Source of the DNA: Crocinitomicaceae bacterium
GTDB lineage: Bacteria > Bacteroidota > Bacteroidia > Flavobacteriales_D > Crocinitomicaceae
NCBI GenBank assembly: GCA_029252405.1
Contig: JAQXBM010000057.1
Coordinates: 22,546-86,545 of the forward strand
Length of the DNA stretch: 64,000 nucleotides
Direction: 5' to 3'
Made by a program: the position numbers and the translations under genes. Of this stretch, positions 32,927 through 42,890 are shown piece by piece. Below the pieces are notes generated by a model that saw only the letters and a program-made list of their open reading frames with translations, searched no databases and was not told where the DNA came from. Every line of letters begins with the position of its first letter. Positions within the stretch are counted from its first letter, which is position 1.

Positions 32927-33748
32927 CTAATTGTTAGCCGCGTTTGTTTGTTGCGGTCTTTTTTTGGAACTCTTCCTTGGAGTGCGCGTTGGTTTCTTTT
33001 TTACTTCAACATTTCGAACGAACATCAACTTGTGTCTGCTTTTCGGATTGTCGCGTTGCTCAATTTCAAATTCTTTCAAAGATCGAATGAGCGCCGTTAA
33101 TTTCTCAAATCCGTAGTTACGCGAGTCGAAGTTTGGTTTCTTCTTTTGGATCAAGTTTCCAAGATCTCCCAAGTAAACCCAGCCATCTTCATCTGATAAA
33201 TCTGAAATCGATGTGCGGATCAAATTGATATCTTTCTGAGAGATTTTATCGACGGTAATTTTGTCGGTCTCGGACTGTTTATCACTTGTGGATTCCTTCT
33301 TCGAACTTTGTTTTCTCAGAATCTCAACGTAGATAAACTTATCACAAGAAACGATGAACGGATTTGGTGTTTTTCGTTCTCCAATTCCAAGCACTTTCAT
33401 TCCTGCCTCTCTCAATCGAGTGGCCAATCGCGTAAAATCACTATCACTTGATACGATACAGAATCCGTTTACTTTTCCAGAGTAGAGGATGTCCATTGCA
33501 TCGATAATCATTGCTGAATCTGTTGCGTTTTTTCCAGTTGTATATCCGTATTGTTGAATAGGTGTTATTGCATTTTCGAGCAAGAGGTTTTTCCACTTCG
33601 TGAGATGTGGTTTCGTCCAATCGCCATAAATTCGTTTGATTGTTGGGTTGCCGTATTTGGCTATTTCTTCCATCATCTCTTTTACGTGAGCAGATGGGAT
33701 ATTATCGCCATCAATTAGGACGGCGAAATTGACATTTTTATATTCCAT
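32927..33748 (-). CDS. NYN-domain nuclease-like protein with C-terminal OST-HTH/LOTUS domain
   Basis: This 273-aa protein starts with a PIN-like NYN domain (LabA/DUF88 family). Asp13 (AVLIDGDN), Asp77 (NATDSAM), Asp83 and Asp102/Asp104 (VSSDSDFTRLATRLREAG) form the expected acidic metal site. A linker (about 145-165) leads to an OST-HTH/LOTUS domain (about 170-250; EDGWVYLGDLGNLIQKKKPN in part), which binds RNA in other proteins. A basic tail follows. It is probably an RNA-processing or RNA-degrading enzyme in the cytoplasm. The gene lies directly upstream of RhlE (1-bp gap). A TAACTTTA box (one mismatch) ends 6 nt before the ATG. Confidence 0.9.
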   Translation of the reverse strand: MEYKNVNFAVLIDGDNIPSAHVKEMMEEIAKYGNPTIKRIYGDWTKPHLTKWKNLLLENAITPIQQYGYTTGKNATDSAMIIDAMDILYSGKVNGFCIVSSDSDFTRLATRLREAGMKVLGIGERKTPNPFIVSCDKFIYVEILRKQSSKKESTSDKQSETDKITVDKISQKDINLIRTSISDLSDEDGWVYLGDLGNLIQKKKPNFDSRNYGFEKLTALIRSLKEFEIEQRDNPKSRHKLMFVRNVEVKKKPTRTPRKSSKKRPQQTNAANN

Positions 33749-33806
33749 TACTCATAAAGTTACGCTTTTTTGACTAGAGCGAGAGTAGAATGGAAAAATG
33801 ACGAGT

Positions 33807-34670
33807 TTAGATACGGTCCAAAACGTACCGAATTAACTTCAGCATGTGCTGAGAATAGTCTTTTGAGAAGTCTTTTTTCGGTCGATTGGCGATACCAAGA
33901 CAAATCGTTCCGCACTGATGTCCTAGCCCTTTTCCGAGAGCAAAAAGCGCCGAACTTTCCATTTCGAAGTTGGTGATGCGTGAATCTCCGTGTTTGAATG
34001 CAGTCAATTGCTCGTTGAGCTCGTTGGTTCTGTTGGGAAGTCGAAGTTGACGTCCTTGAGGACCGTAAAATCCACTCGAAGTGATCGTGATTCCTTCCAC
34101 CGTTTCGTCTGAACGCAATTTATCCGTTACACTTTCAGATGCCTTCGCCAAGTAGGTGTTGATCGCTTCAGGAAGCGGCACAGCTTTGTTAATAGCAGTG
34201 TTCAGTTCTGTTTCTTCCGCATCGAATGGAATGTCGTAATAATGGGCGACGTTGTCCAATCCAAAAGCATGCGTTGATAGAATGTATGAATGAACAGGAA
34301 CCTCAGGTTGCAAAATACCGCAGGTACCAATTCTGATCATCGTCAGAGATGTTTTTTCCGCTTTATCTTCTCGTTTTTCAAGGTCAATGTTGAAAAGTGC
34401 ATCTAACTCGTTAATGGTGATATCGATGTTATCCGTTCCAATTCCCGTAGAAACAGCACTGATTCTTTTGCCTTGATACATCCCCGTTTTACAGACGAAT
34501 TCTCTGTGCTGAGAGCTGTGCTCAACAGAATCAAAAAAGGAAGCAACAAGGTTTACACGATCCTGATCTCCAACAAGTATGATTTTGTCAGAAATATTCT
34601 CAGGAGATAATCCAAGGTGGTAAACTTGACCTTTGTCGTTTAGAACCAATTCGGTGTGCGGGTATTGCAT
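33807..34670 (-). CDS. Nucleoside phosphorylase (uridine phosphorylase-like)
   Basis: This 287-aa protein of the PNP/UDP family splits nucleosides with phosphate. Motifs are ILVGDQDRVNLVA (about 30-42, phosphate site), VSTGIGTDNIDI (about 73-84), RIGTCGILQPEV (about 112-123) and the family's ribose-binding motif NFEMESSALFALG (about 238-250). HGDSR and the C-terminal DYSQHMLKLIRYVLDRI are also visible. The base specificity is uncertain; uridine-type or MTA/SAH-like alternatives exist. It is a stand-alone gene, 102 bp from the DUF4197 gene, which ends with a terminator. Confidence 0.88.
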   Translation of the reverse strand: MQYPHTELVLNDKGQVYHLGLSPENISDKIILVGDQDRVNLVASFFDSVEHSSQHREFVCKTGMYQGKRISAVSTGIGTDNIDITINELDALFNIDLEKREDKAEKTSLTMIRIGTCGILQPEVPVHSYILSTHAFGLDNVAHYYDIPFDAEETELNTAINKAVPLPEAINTYLAKASESVTDKLRSDETVEGITITSSGFYGPQGRQLRLPNRTNELNEQLTAFKHGDSRITNFEMESSALFALGKGLGHQCGTICLGIANRPKKDFSKDYSQHMLKLIRYVLDRI

Positions 34671-34722
34671 TTAGTCGATTTTGTTGGATGAAAATAGGTA
34701 TTCTGGCGCATATTTCAATGAA

Positions 34723-34751
34723 AAAGCCCTGACGATGAATGTCAGGGCTTT
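34723..34751 (-). terminator. Terminator of the DUF4197 gene
   Basis: An 11-bp perfect stem (AAAGCCCTGAC with GTCAGGGCTTT, 7-nt loop) lies 22 nt past the DUF4197 stop on the minus strand and is followed by T residues. Strong intrinsic terminator. Confidence 0.9.
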
Positions 34752-34772
34752 AGTAAATCGGTTTATTATTTT

Positions 34773-35528
34773 CTAGTTACCTCCGAGGCTTCCAAATACT
34801 CGTTGAAGAATATCTGATACTCGCGCCAACGGGTCTTTACGAATTTTGTTCTCTTCGATTTCTACCATGTGGAATAATCCAGATACGGCTCTTTCCGTAA
34901 CGTATTCGTTCAAATCTGTATTTACAGGTTCCGCATTTGTCAAAGGAAGATTAGCAAATGTGTTGTACTTCGAAGCGATTGGCTCCCAGTATTCTGTCAA
35001 CTTTACTTTGGCGATTGCTGCTTCAACCTTTGGTGCGAAAGCTTGTACCAATTCGGCTGTCGTCTTTTCTTTCAAGAAGCTTGTCGCTGCACCATCACCT
35101 CCATTCAAAATAGAGAAACCATCAGAAATGCTCATTCCTAAAATGGCATCTTTGAAAATCGGGAGGGCTTCTTTAGTTGCTTCCTCCGCTGCACGGTTCA
35201 ATGTCGTTTCAAATTTCTCAACCTGTCCGTCTAATCCCCATTCAAGTGCTTTTTCCTTAACTCGAAGAGCGTCTTCAGGGAAAGGTAAACGAATATCAGC
35301 GTTTCCTAAAAACCCGTCTGTCACTGATGTGAGATCAACAGAGTTTTTGATTCCAACGTTGAGTGCCTCCTTTAATCCAGAGATTACTTCGCCGTTTGTT
35401 AAAGCTGGTGTTCCTTCGTTAGATGTCTCTGATCCGTCGAGTACTACTTCTGCTACATCGTTCAATACATCACAAGATGAAAGAATGAGTGAAGCGCAAA
35501 TTCCTATAGGTATGATTATTTTCTTCAT
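34773..35528 (-). CDS. DUF4197 family lipoprotein
   Basis: I choose the ATG at 35528 (251 aa, MKKIIIPIGICASLILSSC): the lipobox LSSC (Cys19) is then in place, and a TAAGTTTG box lies 14 nt upstream. The mature protein is helical and acidic (GLKEALNVGIKNSVDLTSVTDG in part, residues about 50-70), matching the DUF4197 family of Proteobacteria and Bacteroidota. The family has no known function. A periplasmic location is likely. The gene stands alone between two terminators, so it is its own transcription unit. Confidence 0.9.
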   Translation of the reverse strand: MKKIIIPIGICASLILSSCDVLNDVAEVVLDGSETSNEGTPALTNGEVISGLKEALNVGIKNSVDLTSVTDGFLGNADIRLPFPEDALRVKEKALEWGLDGQVEKFETTLNRAAEEATKEALPIFKDAILGMSISDGFSILNGGDGAATSFLKEKTTAELVQAFAPKVEAAIAKVKLTEYWEPIASKYNTFANLPLTNAEPVNTDLNEYVTERAVSGLFHMVEIEENKIRKDPLARVSDILQRVFGSLGGN

Positions 35529-35542
35529 GGTTGATATTTTTT

Positions 35543-35550
35543 CAAACTTA
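35543..35550 (-). promoter_or_regulatory. -7 promoter box TAAGTTTG for the DUF4197 gene
   Basis: Perfect TAnnTTTG match on the minus strand, 14 nt before the ATG at 35528, with a TTTTTG about 22 nt further upstream as a -33 candidate. Confidence 0.6.
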
Positions 35551-35596
35551 CTAACTTTTGTCTTTAGTAAGACAAAAACGATACCAAAGAAAACAG

Positions 35597-35628
35597 AAAT
35601 CCCTTTCTCAACCAAGAGAAAGGGATTT
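35597..35628 (-). terminator. Terminator of the gliding-type adhesin gene
   Basis: A 13-bp perfect stem (AAATCCCTTTCTC with GAGAAAGGGATTT, 6-nt loop) lies 23 nt after the adhesin stop. On the minus strand it is followed by TCTGTTTTC. Strong intrinsic terminator. Confidence 0.9.
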
Positions 35629-35651
35629 GATATCGTATTTCTTACGAGTTT

Positions 35652-38381
35652 TTACTTCATAATATTGATCGAACCGTTGAATTCGTGCTTCGCATCGTTG
35701 TACAAATCTTTCACACGTGCTCTCCACGTGTACATGCCACCTTGAACGATTTTTCCATTGTAAGTTCCGTCCCATCCAACTGATGGATCGTGGTTCTCCC
35801 AAATTAATTCTCCCCATCGGTTGAATACGAATAAATCAAAGTCGTAGACATCGATTCCCTGAATTTCAGGTTTCCATATTTGGTTGAATTCGTCACCATC
35901 TGGAGTAAATGAATTTGGAGCGAAGAACAAGATGTCTTGAACAACGTTTAGGTACAATGTCAACGTGTCGACACAACCATGTTCCGTGATCACTGCAAGT
36001 GTCACAGGGTACGATCCAACTTCCTCAGGGAAATAGAACTTCGGATCTGAAATTCCACTTGCTGATGGGTTCGAATAAGGACTGTACCAGCTATAAGCGA
36101 TAACATCAACTGATGAGCGATCCTGCATTTGAACTGCTGGTTCGAAAACCGTTGTAGGGTTTGCAGAGAATGTGAAATCCGCAATTGGATTCGGCTTCAC
36201 TTCTGCGATTTGTTTCATCGTATCTGTATACACACACCCGTAAATAGATGTTGTTGTCATGATCACATCGAAAATACCCACTTCGTTGAATTGGTAGTGT
36301 GTTGAATCATTTCCAGTTTCTAAGGTAGCACCATCAGGACCGAATTCCCAATACGTTGTTGCAATTTCTCCACCATTTGCTGAAGTATTGAAGAATTCAA
36401 ATCTTCCAGGCATACACTTCTCAGCCTCATCAATCGTTGCTGATGGCTCGATAGGTGTAGGGAATGTCACAATCATACATGAGTTATCCGTTGGTGATCC
36501 ACATACCTCTGAAAGCGTAACACAGTACTGCGTATTCGTCACTGCTGGATCAACGGTAATTGTAGTTCCTGTACCAATAACGTTTCCTGCTTCAGTCCAA
36601 GTGAATGTGTAAGGACTTGATCCTCCCGATCCAACTACTGTCAACATGATATCATCTTCTGGACAAATTTGTGTGTCCGGCGTAAGACTTGTAATAGCTA
36701 AGGCTGCCGGCTCACCAATTGTTCCAGTGATTGTGATAACACATCCATTAGCATCTGTAACAGTTACTGTGTGCGTTCCTGCAAATAAATCGTTGGCTAC
36801 ATCCGAAACTGAAACTGAATTATCCCACGAATACGTGTATGGTGCAGTTCCTTGAGAAATATCAACATCAATGATTCCATCGTTACCACTGTTACATGTT
36901 ACATCAGATTGACTAGCTATTACACCAATCATTCCAGGGATTTCTGTTACCGTCACAGTTACGACATCTGTACAACCGACATCTGAAGTTACGGTACAGT
37001 TGTAGGTACCAGCACTCAAACCAACTGCCGTTGCTGTCGTTTGTAAAAGTGGGTCATCCCACTGATAAGTAACAATTCCAAGATTCGGATTCATTACTGC
37101 CGTGGCAGTTCCGTCACTTCCTCCAGGGCAAGAAACTACAGTAGTTGATCCTGAGAAACTCGCAGGAGTATCTCCTACAGTTACGTTAGCTGTTGCGCTA
37201 CATCCGTTTCCGTCTGTCATGATCACTTGATATGTACCTGCAGAAACGCCCGTCACAGTTTGTGTTGTTGCTCCCCCAAGTGTTGGCCAGCTATACGAGT
37301 AGGTTGGTACACCAACTAACGGTGTTGCAGTTACAGTACCTTGACCAGCTGAACAAATATCCGGGGTTGACGATGCGTCCACCTGAGAACTCACACCAGT
37401 AACAAAGGTAGTATCTGAGTTAGCGACTACGGGATTATTCGAACAGGCAACAGGTAAAGATGACACAAGGAAATATCCTGTCGTTCCAGGCAATACTGGA
37501 TTCACAGTTAAAGTTCCTCCGTTGTAGGGTTGTGTCGTAGCATTCACCGTGTTCGCCCAAGACAAAGAGCCTCCAGTCGCACCGTTTACAATCGGTTGGA
37601 AAGGAATGTTACTAATTGTGTAAGCGTTTGTGTTCGCTGGTGTTGTTGGAGTCCACATTTTTGCTTCAGGTGTCAAGATTGACCACTGAGAATTGTTTCT
37701 ACCCGGAGTAATTGTTGCAACAGTACCAGGTGCGTTTTGAACACCTTGAATACCTAATCCTCCATTCCATGTTGGAGAAAGTGCTTTATACGAAATGTGA
37801 TATTCGATATTGTTCGATGTCTCATTAACAATAACTGCCATGTCGACGCAGAAACCAGCAGGTCCGAAAGCAGAAAGGTTTTTGTAAACAACTACAAATT
37901 GTCTGTTTGGCGCAGTTCCAACTGTTTGGTAATAAATAGAACCACCTGGCGAGTTAGCTGGGTTAATGTCATGGTATGCTGGCATCATAGAGTTTCTTGC
38001 AGCAGCAAAACCAGGATTTGGCATTACTCCAGCTCCTCCGAGTGCCCAAGGACAGTACCCATTAGCATTCCCCAAGTTGAATGAAATAACTCCATTCGAA
38101 CCGATTGTACACTGTGTATAATTTGCTCCATAGAAATTTACAGTGAATCCAATTGGAATGGCAGGACTAAAAGAATCATCAGTAAGGAATACATTCGTTG
38201 GCGCTGGTAATACAAGTCCTGATATCGCTCCAGGATTACAATCAACAATATCAATCGCTGAACCGATACACACCGTTGTGTCATTTCCAAGACAAACCGT
38301 TGGGTTCTGAGAAAAGGATGTGTATGAGCTTATTAGGAGTAGGATACTGCTAATTAGTGTAGAAATAATATTTTTCATCAT
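35652..38381 (-). CDS. Large surface protein with SprB-like repeats and gliding-type C-terminal (T9SS type B) domain
   Basis: I choose the ATG at 38381 (909 aa, MMKNIISTL), which sets a signal peptide ending in TSFSQ; the longer frame would start before the signal peptide. The first 250 mature residues resemble a nidogen-like extracellular domain. Three SprB-type repeats follow (about 330-560), each with a GxSxGTYxxxVTDxxGC pattern. Two PKD-like units come next. The C-terminal gliding-type sorting domain (about 815-909) opens NSFTPDGDEFNQIW and contains FDLFVFNRWGELIWEN and GWDGTYNG, with the end VKDLYNDAKHEFNGSI. It is exported by the type IX system to the cell surface, probably as an adhesin. 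A perfect -7 box lies about 87 nt upstream. Confidence 0.9.
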   Translation of the reverse strand: MMKNIISTLISSILLLISSYTSFSQNPTVCLGNDTTVCIGSAIDIVDCNPGAISGLVLPAPTNVFLTDDSFSPAIPIGFTVNFYGANYTQCTIGSNGVISFNLGNANGYCPWALGGAGVMPNPGFAAARNSMMPAYHDINPANSPGGSIYYQTVGTAPNRQFVVVYKNLSAFGPAGFCVDMAVIVNETSNNIEYHISYKALSPTWNGGLGIQGVQNAPGTVATITPGRNNSQWSILTPEAKMWTPTTPANTNAYTISNIPFQPIVNGATGGSLSWANTVNATTQPYNGGTLTVNPVLPGTTGYFLVSSLPVACSNNPVVANSDTTFVTGVSSQVDASSTPDICSAGQGTVTATPLVGVPTYSYSWPTLGGATTQTVTGVSAGTYQVIMTDGNGCSATANVTVGDTPASFSGSTTVVSCPGGSDGTATAVMNPNLGIVTYQWDDPLLQTTATAVGLSAGTYNCTVTSDVGCTDVVTVTVTEIPGMIGVIASQSDVTCNSGNDGIIDVDISQGTAPYTYSWDNSVSVSDVANDLFAGTHTVTVTDANGCVITITGTIGEPAALAITSLTPDTQICPEDDIMLTVVGSGGSSPYTFTWTEAGNVIGTGTTITVDPAVTNTQYCVTLSEVCGSPTDNSCMIVTFPTPIEPSATIDEAEKCMPGRFEFFNTSANGGEIATTYWEFGPDGATLETGNDSTHYQFNEVGIFDVIMTTTSIYGCVYTDTMKQIAEVKPNPIADFTFSANPTTVFEPAVQMQDRSSVDVIAYSWYSPYSNPSASGISDPKFYFPEEVGSYPVTLAVITEHGCVDTLTLYLNVVQDILFFAPNSFTPDGDEFNQIWKPEIQGIDVYDFDLFVFNRWGELIWENHDPSVGWDGTYNGKIVQGGMYTWRARVKDLYNDAKHEFNGSINIMK

Positions 38382-38468
38382 TTTAATACTTAGGTCCGAA
38401 CTAGTGTTCTTTGAAGAGACGTTCCTGCTTTTCATTAAGTTGCCACAAGGGGCAAAATAATTTAAGTA

Positions 38469-38476
38469 CAAAGTTA
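38469..38476 (-). promoter_or_regulatory. -7 promoter box TAACTTTG for the adhesin gene
   Basis: Perfect TAnnTTTG match on the minus strand, about 87 nt before the ATG at 38381. This leader is much longer than those of other genes here and could hold a regulatory structure. Confidence 0.5.
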
Positions 38477-38555
38477 GTAAACCGAAGAGAGTTTTTATTC
38501 GCCTGATCCAAATCTGGTAATAGGACTTCAAACATCCTGATTTATTTTCAACTAA

Positions 38556-39959
<1,404 letters not shown>

Positions 39960-39979
39960 TTCAACGATATATTAGGATG

Positions 39980-40011
39980 AAGGTCGGCTCTCCTAGAGTC
40001 GACCTTTTTTT
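39980..40011 (+). terminator. Terminator of gdhA
   Basis: A 12-bp stem with one G-T pair (AAGGTCGGCTCT with AGAGTCGACCTT, CCT loop) followed by seven T residues, 20 nt after the stop. Textbook intrinsic terminator. Confidence 0.95.
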
Positions 40012-40047
40012 ATTCGCATTATTTTAACATCGGGTGTGGCATTTTGT

Positions 40048-40055
40048 TAGTTTTG
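40048..40055 (+). promoter_or_regulatory. -7 promoter box TAGTTTTG for the dehydrogenase E1 gene
   Basis: Perfect TAnnTTTG match, 19 nt before the ATG at 40075. Confidence 0.6.
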
Positions 40056-40074
40056 TTTTATCTATTGATGATAT

Positions 40075-42075
40075 ATGGAAGTGCTAGACAAACGCAAGAT
40101 TAACTTCGACCGAAGTGGATTCGAAGACAAAGAATTACTAGAGATTTATCGAAGGTTGCTAAAACCACGTTTGATTGAGGAGAAAATGCTCATTCTCTTA
40201 CGTCAAGGGAAAATTTCTAAATGGTTCTCGGGTTGGGGACAGGAGGCGATTTCCGTTGGTACCGCCTACGCTATGGATCGCGAAGAATACATTCTTCCAA
40301 TGCACAGAAATCTCGGTGTCTTCACAACTCGTGATATTCCATTAAACCGACTTTTTTCTCAGTTTCAGGGGAAAGCTTCTGGTTTCACGAAAGGGCGAGA
40401 TCGCTCATTCCACTTTGGAACGCAGGAGTATAACATCGTTGGTATGATTTCTCACTTGGGCCCTCAATTGGCCCTCGCAGATGGAATTGCACTAGCGTCA
40501 AAAGTTCGTGATCAAAAGAAAGCGACGATCGTTTTCACTGGAGATGGTGGAGCGAGCGAAGGAGATTTCCACGAAGCGCTGAATGTCGCTTCCGTTTGGG
40601 ATTTACCAGTCATTTTTGGAATTGAAAACAACTGTTGGGGACTTTCAACTCCATCGAATGAGCAATTCAACTGTAAACAATTTATCGATAAAGGAATTGG
40701 ATATGGAATGGAAGCCGTTCAAGTGAATGGAAACAATATCCTTGAGGTAATTACAACTCTTCGCAAGATTGCTGAAGACATTCGTGAGAATCCAAAGCCT
40801 ATATTACTGGAGTTTATGACGTTCAGAATGCGTGGACATGAGGAAGCATCAGGAACAAAGTATTATCCAGATGGTTTGCAGGATGAATGGGAAGAGTTTG
40901 ACCCGCTTACGAATTACTCAGAGTTTCTTTACGCGAATGGAATTCTCACAGAAGACGTTGAGAACAGATACCGAATCGAGATCAAGAAAGAAATTCAGGA
41001 TGGATTGGAAATGGCTTACGCCGAAGAAGATATCGTTCCGAACTTGGAAACTGAATTAACAGATGTATACGCTAGTTTTGATCAAGTTGTTCAATCGGCG
41101 GAAGGAAATAAAACGGAAAAACGATTAGTTGATGCTATTCAAGATGGTCTTCGTCAATCGATGGAGAAATATCCGGACCTCATTATTATGGGACAAGATG
41201 TTGCTGAGTACGGAGGCGTTTTCAAAGTAACAGAAGGCTTTGTTGAGCAATTTGGCAAGGATCGCGTTCGAAATACACCCATTTGTGAAAGTGCAATTGT
41301 TGGTGCCGGGCTTGGTTTATCCATTGCTGGAATGAAAGCGGTAGTTGAAATGCAATTCGCAGATTTCGTGACTTGTGGGTTCAATCAAATTGTAAATAAC
41401 TTGGCTAAGATTCACTGGCGTTGGGGACAAAATGCTGATGTTGTCGTTCGTATGCCTACTGGAGCTGGTTCAGCAGCTGGTCCATTTCACTCACAAAGTA
41501 ACGAAGCGTGGTTCTTCCATACTCCAGGTTTGAAGATTGTTTTTCCTTCTTCTCCTTACGAAGCGAAAGGATTGTTGGCTGCGGCGATTGAAGATCCGAA
41601 TCCAGTATTGGTTTTCGAGCATAAATTCTTGTACCGAAGCATTCGCGAAGAGATTCCAGATGATTACTACACTGTGGAACTTGGAAAAGCGAATACAGTC
41701 AATGAAGGTTCTGATTTGACAATCATCACTTACGGATTGGGTGTTCACTGGGCAAAGGAATATGCTGAGAATCACACTGATTTGAGTGTTGAAATTTTGG
41801 ACCTTCGAACACTACTTCCATTAGATACTGAAGCGATTTATGCTGCGGCAAGAAAAACGGGACGCGTAATTGTTCTGCACGAAGATTGCATGACTGGTGG
41901 AATAGGAGGAGAGCTCGTTGCTTTAATTTCAGAAAACTGTTTTGAAGCCTTGGATGCTCCAGTGAAACGCGTTGCTTCCTTGGATACGGCAGTTCCATTT
42001 GCTGGTCAGTTGGAACAACAATTCTTACCAAAAGAGCGATTAGCTGAAGCGATTGAGTCCTTAATGGACTACTAA
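40075..42075 (+). CDS. 2-oxoacid dehydrogenase E1, fused alpha and beta subunits (branched-chain type)
   Basis: This 666-aa protein is the thiamine-diphosphate-dependent E1 component. The alpha half (1 to about 335) has KWFSGWGQEA, the TPP motif GDGGASEGDFHEALN (156-170) ending in NN (185-186), and MRGHEEASG near the active site. The beta half (about 345-666) opens EKRLVDAIQDGLRQS, with ICESAIVGAGLGLSIAG and MQFADFVTCGFNQI, and ends in the usual transketolase C-terminal domain. Fused E1 genes of this type in Bacteroidota serve the branched-chain or a general 2-oxoacid complex; E2 and E3 are not nearby. It is followed by a repeat element and a terminator. Confidence 0.9.
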   Translation: MEVLDKRKINFDRSGFEDKELLEIYRRLLKPRLIEEKMLILLRQGKISKWFSGWGQEAISVGTAYAMDREEYILPMHRNLGVFTTRDIPLNRLFSQFQGKASGFTKGRDRSFHFGTQEYNIVGMISHLGPQLALADGIALASKVRDQKKATIVFTGDGGASEGDFHEALNVASVWDLPVIFGIENNCWGLSTPSNEQFNCKQFIDKGIGYGMEAVQVNGNNILEVITTLRKIAEDIRENPKPILLEFMTFRMRGHEEASGTKYYPDGLQDEWEEFDPLTNYSEFLYANGILTEDVENRYRIEIKKEIQDGLEMAYAEEDIVPNLETELTDVYASFDQVVQSAEGNKTEKRLVDAIQDGLRQSMEKYPDLIIMGQDVAEYGGVFKVTEGFVEQFGKDRVRNTPICESAIVGAGLGLSIAGMKAVVEMQFADFVTCGFNQIVNNLAKIHWRWGQNADVVVRMPTGAGSAAGPFHSQSNEAWFFHTPGLKIVFPSSPYEAKGLLAAAIEDPNPVLVFEHKFLYRSIREEIPDDYYTVELGKANTVNEGSDLTIITYGLGVHWAKEYAENHTDLSVEILDLRTLLPLDTEAIYAAARKTGRVIVLHEDCMTGGIGGELVALISENCFEALDAPVKRVASLDTAVPFAGQLEQQFLPKERLAEAIESLMDY

Positions 42076-42087
42076 ATTGTCTTGCGA

Positions 42088-42128
42088 TAAATTGCAATAT
42101 ATCTATTTCGCAATATGACGATATAGAT
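42088..42128. repeat. 41-bp dispersed dyad element, copy 2
   Basis: This element is identical at 40 of 41 positions to 15064-15104 (the single difference is position 13). It carries the same 10-bp dyad (ATCTATTTCG with CGATATAGAT). It lies 12 bp after the E1 stop, again between two convergent genes, and 18 bp before a strong terminator stem. Confidence 0.75.
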
Positions 42129-42146
42129 TATCAATACTTAATAAAA

Positions 42147-42174
42147 AAAAGCCTGATCATTCGATCAGGCTTTT
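42147..42174. terminator. Bidirectional terminator between E1 and lolA
   Basis: A 12-bp perfect stem (AAAAGCCTGATC with GATCAGGCTTTT, 4-nt loop ATTC), A-rich on the left and T-rich on the right, between convergent genes. It should stop transcripts from both sides. Confidence 0.92.
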
Positions 42175-42194
42175 CTCGTTTCGTAGTCCGAAGA

Positions 42195-42833
42195 TTAATC
42201 TTCAATGACTGTGTATCCAGGGTATTTTGATTTCGAGAAAACGAATTTCGAATCAGAAACCGTTGGATTGGAAGTAAATTTTTTCATCGAGTACGTCATC
42301 TTTGTTTGATCACGCATCGACATTACCACTCGTTTTAATTCATTTGACGTCGCCGAAACATACAATGCAATGTACGTGTAATCCACTTTCGCATTTTTCG
42401 GGTACAAATAGATGAGGTGACATGATTCTCCACTAAGTGTCGTTTTCTTTGAATACTTGCTTTTGAATCCAGTTTCCCAGATCGTCATCAATTTCTTAGG
42501 GTTTACAGCTTCTTCATCCTCTTCATCAGCGTCCGTTACATAAACTGTCTTCTCTTCTTTGATGATCGTCCACGTTTTGATCCCATTCGAGATAACCGTG
42601 TTATCGCCAAAAGAAGCATAGTACTTATCACCTTTCACCCATCCTTTTCCTGAGAAAGAAGATTTCGAATCGGAAGAGCTGTTCTTCACTGTTGAACTGA
42701 ATTCAACATAAAACGATTTTTGATCCTTTATCTTTTTAGAGAGCTTGTCTAAAATTGCATCTGCTTTAGCATCTTGTCCGAAAGACGTAAAAGAGAAAGC
42801 TGCGAACGTTAATATGATTGTTAAAAATCTCAT
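42195..42833 (-). CDS. lolA: LolA-like outer-membrane lipoprotein carrier
   Basis: This 212-aa periplasmic carrier has a signal peptide ending in TSFGQ (about residue 20). KKIKDQKSFYVEFSSTV (about 34-50) is the usual start of LolA-type domains, and GKGWVKGDKYYASFGD, GIKTWTIIKEEKTVYVTD and the terminal DSKFVFSKSKYPGYTVIED (in part) follow. The fold is an incomplete beta-barrel with a hydrophobic cavity that carries lipoproteins from the inner to the outer membrane. It matches the LolA of Bacteroidota in length. It stands alone on the minus strand. A near-consensus box (GATATTTG) lies upstream. Confidence 0.85.
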   Translation of the reverse strand: MRFLTIILTFAAFSFTSFGQDAKADAILDKLSKKIKDQKSFYVEFSSTVKNSSSDSKSSFSGKGWVKGDKYYASFGDNTVISNGIKTWTIIKEEKTVYVTDADEEDEEAVNPKKLMTIWETGFKSKYSKKTTLSGESCHLIYLYPKNAKVDYTYIALYVSATSNELKRVVMSMRDQTKMTYSMKKFTSNPTVSDSKFVFSKSKYPGYTVIED

Positions 42834-42890
42834 GTCATTTTGTTTTACAGTGCAAATATCGAAAATTGTGCCAAAAAAATCGGCAAATCA

